From Papilionanthe hookeriana x Papilionanthe teres (taxonomy: Eukaryota; Streptophyta; Magnoliopsida; Asparagales; Orchidaceae): a DNA stretch of 64,000 nt. The notes beneath the pieces are model-generated. The model was given only the letters and a program-made list of their open reading frames with translations, did not search any database and was not told the origin of the DNA. A program made the position numbers and the translations under genes. The stretch spans positions 76,688,121 to 76,752,120 of the forward strand of contig CM040421.1 of NCBI GenBank assembly GCA_022702705.1, read 5' to 3'. Positions within the stretch are counted from its first letter, which is position 1. Each line of letters begins with the position of its first letter. Positions 57,621 through 64,000 of the stretch are shown one piece after another.

Positions 57621-59599
57621 GTTAATATAGCCAACAAAATTGTCAAATCACTTAATTTGAATGCTTTTTATTTGAAAATTTTATAGGATTGTGTGATGGT
57701 CTACTAGGTTAGGCTAAGAAGGCTTGTTCAAGTCAACTTGAGATGATTCATAATGACCTAGAAGCTAGTGAAGTTCAATTTGATGAAAAAATGAGCACAA
57801 AATTGATTTAATTAGTGGGTTCTAAAAGGACACTATGGGTTAACTAGGTTAGAAATGTTGGCCTTAACCAGTCTGACTTAAAAGGGTGAGTCAAGGAGGT
57901 CAAAACTCTTAGGAAGACTTTTAAGGCTTTGGAATAAACTTCATGGTCCAATGGTCTTAAAGGTAATCTTAAAGAATTTTGGTTCCGATCAAGGGGTTTG
58001 ATACCTTATTTTCAATAGCCTAGCATTGATCAGCAAAACTTCAATTAAATAAGCTAATGATAAAGTTGTGTTAATCTTGAACGAAATAGAGATGAATGTT
58101 CTTTTGATTCTGAGTTTAGATTCAAAATCCAAGTAGTCCTTTACTAAAGTTAACAAAAGGAATTCCTAAAGTTAGATCCTAGAATCTTGGATAAGTTGGT
58201 GAGAAAGATGTGTCAAACCCATGAAAAATGAGGTCAATAGAGAAACATGAAATGATTAATAACAGAATTCTATCGTCACAAGGCAGAATAGAATATGAAC
58301 ATGTGAGGAGACTATGTCAACATTGCTAGATCTTGTAAAAAAAAATGTGGAGCTATTCCAACAAACTGTGAATCATTATTTTCGATTCGCGATAACCATA
58401 TGTTTGTTGAAGCTTAACAACATCACAAATATCCAACGAAGCTATCATTATTGTTCACATTGACTTGAAAGAAAGCAATGAAATTGAAATTGTTTTAATG
58501 ATATGAGATGAACTGTTGCTAACAATTGGATCAAATATAAACTTGAGTGCCATTTATGTTTGGATAAATAATTATATTACTTGCATTATAATAATTCATT
58601 ATCTTATTTTTGCTTATAGATTTTGTTTATTTATTGCAGCGTTGCATCATTTATTTTCTCTTTAGTGTAACTATTTGTTATATATTTTTTGTACTTTAAT
58701 AATCTTGTTAGGAACAATTTGCTTTTTATTTTCTACAATCTGATATTATAATATTATTGTTTACTAAATAACACCCAATATATAGAAATGATAAATATAT
58801 TGAGGGAAACATTATAGAATGAGATTTGTTATATGGTTGACGAAAATTTACAAATTAATACTCTTCAACTGAACTTATACTATTAGTTTGGAGAAATTTA
58901 GTTTGTTAGATGATGATGATTATGTTTGAATACCCATAGTGACAGTCCTATTCTGGTCATTAATATATTATAGATGTTTTAGTCATTCATTTATTATAAT
59001 TATTTTTTATTCTCAATTGAGGCATTCATACATTTAATGAACATTTTGATTAACCGAGGACTATTAGGTGATACAAGAATATGATTGGGGTAGAGATTAG
59101 AGTCTCTTGCCCACAATTATAGAATTTTTGTAAATTTTTTTGATGAACTCTTTCTAAATAATTAATATGTACTTTAATCTGTGTTGTCAGGAATTATTCA
59201 TTATCATATGAGTTTCTAAAGTTATCCCAAAATGAAGTAGATATTGAACTTTTTATATGAAGAATCCCACATTTTTATCTATATATAAGAATGTTATCAG
59301 AGCAGCATAAGATTCTCATATCATAACATTGGTCAACACACAATTATAGTAAAAAGTACTATAATAGAAAGAGTCTTACTTCACAAATATAATCGCTGCA
59401 ATTTTATTTGATTAATAATTTGTATATATTACTTATGGTTGGGTGGGGCCCACAATCGATATAAGGATATTAAGATATTCGTAGAATGAAGAGTTTAAGA
59501 TACTTAATAATATTTTCATTTGATTAATTCAATACATGCAAACACTAATAAGCTTTTAACAATGATCTGTAAGGAAAATGTGCTTATCTTTGTTTTATC
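57621..59599. other. AT-rich intergenic DNA
   Basis: Nothing recognised. Neither tandem repeats nor protein domains are visible. Confidence 0.45.
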
Positions 59600-60420
59600 A
59601 ATCTTTTTTATGTTAATATTGCATGTTTTGGAAGGCAGTCGTGTTGTGATTTATAGGATTTGGGAAAGGGGAGTCATCGTAGCTGAAGGAAACCCAGAAA
59701 GAAGTGGAGTCATCAGAGCTGATGGAAACCCAAAAATTCACTAAGTGTATAATGTAGAAAGTAGGCACCAGGACACAGATAAAGGTACCACCAGCGCCTA
59801 AATTCCTGAATCAGACCATTCTAATAAAAATGCGAGAGGCTGGAAAGAAGGCATCACGACTGTAGTGCTTAGGCATCACATACCAATGCTTAGCACCGGT
59901 TCATGCGATAGTTTAAATGCGACTCTTCGCTGGGAGAAGTATAAATATATTGGATAAGAAGAAGAGTGTGTCTTCTCTATTATTTTGGAATGTGGGGTGC
60001 TGAAGAGGAAGACTGATGAAGCTTCTCAAGGAGTTTTTAAGTTAAGAAAGGAGAGATTAGAGAGGATCAGAAGGTGTATTCATTTATTGTTTACATTTCT
60101 TTGATATTGCTTTCTAAAATAAAAAGATAAGTACACTTTTAATTTGGATTTTCATTTAAATTTATGTAAAAAACTTCGTGTATGATTTCTATGTTTAATT
60201 AAGGGTTTGAGTTGATGGATTTTATAATGAAGTGTGAGTGGATCCTTTATTACTTATTTGAATTGAATGGTGATAGAATATAATTGAATCATTCTATGTG
60301 ATTGGAATGTGAATTGTCTAATAGTGTTGAGTTAATTAGTGTCCAGTAGGAATGTTAACATCCTTCATAAACTATGAAATCTGAAAGGATACTTAGTAGA
60401 ACAAAGAGGTTAACCAAAAA
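59600..60420 (+). mobile_element. Athila-like LTR fragment
   Basis: Architecture follows the LTRs at 13591 and 24155. A GCGCC/TTAGGCATC motif cluster lies at about 59795-59900, followed by a TATA-like AGTATAAATATATTGG at about 59938. Next come a GGAGAGATTAGAGAGGATC block, a GTTGAGTTAATTAG block (60328), and TATGAAATCTGAAAGGAT with GAACAAAGAGGTTAACC. Divergence is high. No matching partner LTR is identified. Confidence 0.55.
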
Positions 60421-61888
60421 AACTTAATGGAATATAAATCCTGGCATTACTATTTTCTTTTGAGTTTACATAGTCTAAACAAGTTGTTAGGCTCATTAAG
60501 ACAGGAGAAGTTACCTCATCTGAGAAATCCTCGTAAACCAAAGAGGATTAGTTTAAGTGTGTTAAAAAGGTTTAAAAGTGGTTAATACTTTTTGAAAGTG
60601 TATTTTTGTTGTTTTGTCTTTCCAAGTAGGACATATAAAGCATGCGTGGTAAGGTAAAGTGGTGGTAAAGCAGGGAAATAAAATTACAGTAAACAAACTG
60701 TAAACATGTAGTTGGGCCTCTGCTACTTCTGCATGGTTAATATCATAAAACATAATATAATTGCAAGAAATTTAAGTAAATTGCAGGAAAAAGAAAGCAA
60801 GAAAGCAGAAAAATCCTATATAAAGATGTCACAAACAGGTCCTAGGAAAGTATAAGCAACTAAATAAAAGGTCGTAGTTACATATGAAAGACCAGGATTA
60901 AGTGTAAGACATTCAGTAGAGGTTCGAGCTCAAAGCTAGACTGTGTGCTTTATAGTTCCAACCTCTGATAAAAGCCGCCAACCTGACAGTCTAAGAAGGG
61001 CAATCCCTAATCTCGATCCAAGTGATCAGCCACAGACCTTCTATAAGTTTTCATTAAAAATTCTTCAATTTAATTTTTTTTCATGCATGTAGGATTCAAT
61101 TTAGCAAGAAAAAGGTAATTATGTTTCAAATTTTTTTTTAAATTTTATATTGTAAGTATTTTATAAAGTAGTATAATCAACAGGCCAATTACTCTAATTG
61201 GACTAGGACTACCGACAACCTAAGAGCATCGGGAGAAACTCCTACCAAAAGCTGGTGAATAGTATCGTCGGTCCTATCTTCTTTTTTTTAGAATCTTTGA
61301 GGTAATATATACTATTCAAAATCCTACTTTGTATCCCTTGTTTAACACATATAAGCATTCGTCATCGCTCTTGCCACCTAGACCTTGAACTTACACTAGT
61401 TTGGTGATCCATAAGTGGTAATAACAAATATCCCCATTTGCTCATAAAGATTTAAATACCTTATTGAAGACTCAAACCCTTGAGCATTGGATTGTAAATC
61501 TAGGATAAGCAATGTAGGGCATTTTATTAGAATTGGTGAAATAACGGGTCCCGTGGCATATCTTGGTGAGTCTCTAAAGGTTTTGAGGATGATTTTCTTC
61601 AACAAATCATAATAAGTCAGAGTATCCTTCAAAATGCCAAAAGATCATAAAAGTGTTTTGGGCATGACCCTAAAGAACTTTCAAAATCTTTTGAATCATT
61701 TCGAGTTCATTTGGACTTATTATGTCGTTAAATTAATCATCCCCGGTTAAATTAGAATTTAGTGGCAGTGTTTACCTTATTCACAGTGGACTTTAATGTT
61801 TTAATTATCCCATAAGAGGGGCAACTAGACAATCATCTGAAGTTTTACTTAAGAATTATGTGAGTGGAGGCTCTTAAGGGAATATTAA
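60421..61888. other. Intergenic or retroelement 3' sequence
   Basis: No gene is supported. The last part (about 61870-61888, GGCTCTTAAGGG) looks like an Athila-type polypurine tract directly before the next LTR. Confidence 0.4.
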
Positions 61889-63857
61889 CACGCCTAAAAT
61901 ATATACGCTTTTTGCTATATTATTTTACTCATTTTTGATGATATTACACTTTAAAGGAAGGTATTTTGTATGTTTTTTGATTTTATGTACAAGAAATGGT
62001 GATTTGAGCAAAAGGAAGCAAAAACGGTGCAATTTGGAGCAAAAACGAGCAATAAATGAAATTCTGCCCTGACACCTTTCGATATGTCTTTTGATGCTTA
62101 ATCTCTTTTACACTTCTTGCATATTTTTGAATGATATTACACTTTAAATAAAGGTTCTTTTTATACTTATTTTGTAGGGCTATCTGTTACGAACGCAACG
62201 CAACTGAAACGGGGCGAATCAGAGCTAAAACGAAGCCAAACGGAGCGAAATAGTGGAGCTGCGCAGAGTCATCTCGCCGACAGCGGCCTCAATCTCATCG
62301 ACGGCGAGATTTTCCCGAGACAGCCGGAAAATGGCCAAAAAGACCACCGAAAGCGTCCTCGAACCCGCCGACAGCGGCCCAGACGACCATGAATCGACTT
62401 TTGGCGGTTTTGGCCAATATTCGATGTATTTGGACGCTTTTTCAAAGGGGTGCTTATGGAAACTCTTCAAACTTCGTCCATACTCTTTAAAATGGCGAAT
62501 ATAGGTTAAAAACTTGGAGGAATTTGTGAGGAGAAAAGTGAAAAAAAACTTGGAGGAATGTTTAGGATTCTTAGATTAAGAGTAGAAATGTAGATTTCTA
62601 CCCTTTTGGAGAGATTGAAGAGGAGACTTTGAGAGAATTTGTTAGGGATTTCGCTAGCATTGCATGGATCGCCGGGAGACTTTATGGAAGAGATCTTCGT
62701 CTTTCTTACAAGGGGAAAAAGCTAAGTATTGTTCTTCATTATCTTATAATTTTGTAAACATTTATTTAGTAGATTTGCTTTAGTTACATGAAGTTTCCGT
62801 TGTGTTTTCTTCGTGCTTTGTGACACATCTCTCTTACTCTTTCTTCTTCTTTGAAAATAGTGACATGAGAAGATATGCCATTATTTTCATTTTACTTTTC
62901 TTTTATAATGAGTAGAAATCATGTTTAGAATTTTGTGATGCATGATAGAAGTGAATTTAATTATAAATGTGATGGTTTTTACTTGCACTTCATTTACATT
63001 GCAATAAGGGCCCATTGTAGTGTTAAAATTCGTTGTAATTGCATCGACTCGAAAGAGCCGTGTAATTCTCAACAAAGTGAAACCACATTCAAATTCCATG
63101 TATGGTGAAGTTCATGGGGATTGAATGCAAATAAATAGATAAATAATATTAATCGAGCGTAGAATTGGAGATTTTAGAGTGGCATGCTAAAATCCTCAAT
63201 TCGGTTCTATCGTTTGGGTGCTAAAGTGTAGATTGTTAGCCCTGAGGCGAGGGGAATGTGGGAGCTCCGAAGTGAGAGCCGATATCCTCCCAGCCTAGCC
63301 CCAGATTCAGTAACCAAGCGTAGGATTAGTCAATGTTCTTTATGCCTGGACCAAAGGGTAAAGAATATGATTGCTCCTATTCGCACATACGATATTTAAT
63401 GCATCTCATTCCTATACATTATCTATTTCATTACATAAGAATAGTAGTTTTTAATATCTCGAAATTCTCCAGAACCAACTCATCCAAAAGGGTTATCTTT
63501 AGAATTATTGTTTGCATTTAGATATAGTTACTATTTTTACGTTTAACACTTGCATTTAGGAATAGTTGCTAGATAAACACAATCTTAATTGATTATCCAA
63601 ACTAAGGACTATTAGTAGTAGACTAGAATTTAATAAAGACCTCTTCACTTCCTCGTGGGATCGATACTGGGGTTTTTAAAGAAAACTCTATATTACTTGA
63701 AACGATACGTATACTTGCGTAGTACCCCTAGTGTGTAAAATATTTTCTAATTTTTATATCATTTAAGATGTTGTACACTAGCCGCTATTTATAAATCAGG
63801 TTAAGTTTTTGGCCATCTTTTGGAAGTTAATTTACTGTGTAATTGCGGGTCAGATCA
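61889..63857 (+). mobile_element. Athila-like LTR at the right edge
   Basis: About 1.97 kb, a usual Athila LTR size. Near the left end a block TTTTTGATGATATTACACTTTA recurs in variant form at 62125. The right end has GGGATCGATACTGGGG, CTTGCGTAGTACCCCTAGTG, ACACTAGCCGC and GCGGGTCAGATCA, then a primer binding site six bases later. The left end is less certain. A short frame at 62253-62504 lies in a GC-rich part of the LTR and is not a gene. Confidence 0.7.
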
Positions 63858-63863
63858 AGCTTT

Positions 63864-63880
63864 TGGCGCCGTTGCCGGGG
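63864..63880 (+). promoter_or_regulatory. Primer binding site, tRNA-Asp type
   Basis: TGGCGCCGTTGCCGGGG is the classic plant Ty3/gypsy (Athila/Tat) primer binding site, complementary to the 3' end of tRNA-Asp. It shows that a + strand element begins here and continues past 64000. Confidence 0.9.
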
Positions 63881-64000
63881 AAGCATCGGTAAGAACTTTA
63901 GGAGAATTTTAGTTGAAGTAATTCGACTTAGACTTGGAAAACTGTAGTATCGTAAAAACTATTTTTGTGTGAAAAGTGTTTTGATGTATGAAAAAGTGTT

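Noticed and set aside
62253..62504. 83-codon open frame, with another on the opposite strand
   Set aside because: It sits in a GC-rich part of an Athila-like LTR; overlapping frames on both strands are a composition effect.
1..64000. tRNA genes, CRISPR-like arrays, organelle DNA insertions
   Set aside because: Looked for by eye (tRNA B-box, regular short repeats with spacers, chloroplast or mitochondrial gene wording); nothing convincing was seen. A tRNA scan and an organelle alignment would settle it.

Overview
This is nuclear DNA from a flowering plant. It is AT-rich, has plant-type GT-AG introns, and is packed with plant retrotransposons: RTE-type LINEs ending in (TTG)n, Athila-like and other Ty3/gypsy LTR elements, and foldback MITEs. 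I cannot name the species. I found one intact protein-coding gene and no tRNA gene, CRISPR array or bacterial-type operon.

The gene is a five-exon receptor-like cytoplasmic kinase of subfamily VII (PBS1-like/PBL, most like the PBL23 group as I remember it). It runs on the + strand from 11220 to 43855. The exons are 11220-11349, 12178-12452, 12641-12830, 42517-42908 and 43394-43855. All junctions are GT-AG, the phases agree, and the product is 482 residues. Exons 3 and 4 lie inside the kinase domain and are separated by an intron of 29,686 bp, which takes up nearly half of the window.

That intron is a readable record of insertions. A Ty3/gypsy element on the - strand (13447-29245) is flanked by the 5-bp repeat GTTTT. 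Its 3' LTR was split by an Athila-like element on the + strand (about 13591-25591). The Athila-like element was in turn hit by a near-complete RTE LINE on the - strand (16917-20091), flanked by a 14-bp duplication, and by a truncated RTE (23013-23801). Further right in the same intron are at least six more RTE pieces, a 290-bp internally deleted RTE, a 5S rRNA-like segment abutting a truncated RTE, an RNase H-like gene fragment, an L1 ORF1 fragment, and several tandem duplications.

Left of the gene (1-11000) are a foldback MITE, two minisatellite-like arrays (56-bp and 47-bp units) and a decayed LTR pair at 6247-9500. Right of the gene are a 1.45-kb tandem duplication (44410-47410), a decayed Tat-like Ty3/gypsy gag-protease-RT stretch on the - strand (48040-50370), two MITEs, a 114-bp tandem duplication, and Athila-like LTR pieces. 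The right edge carries an LTR followed by a tRNA-Asp-type primer binding site, so another element starts there and runs off the window.

I see no convincing new multi-gene system. The most unusual items are the 5S/RTE junction, the short internally deleted RTE, and the scale and nesting of the kinase-splitting intron.
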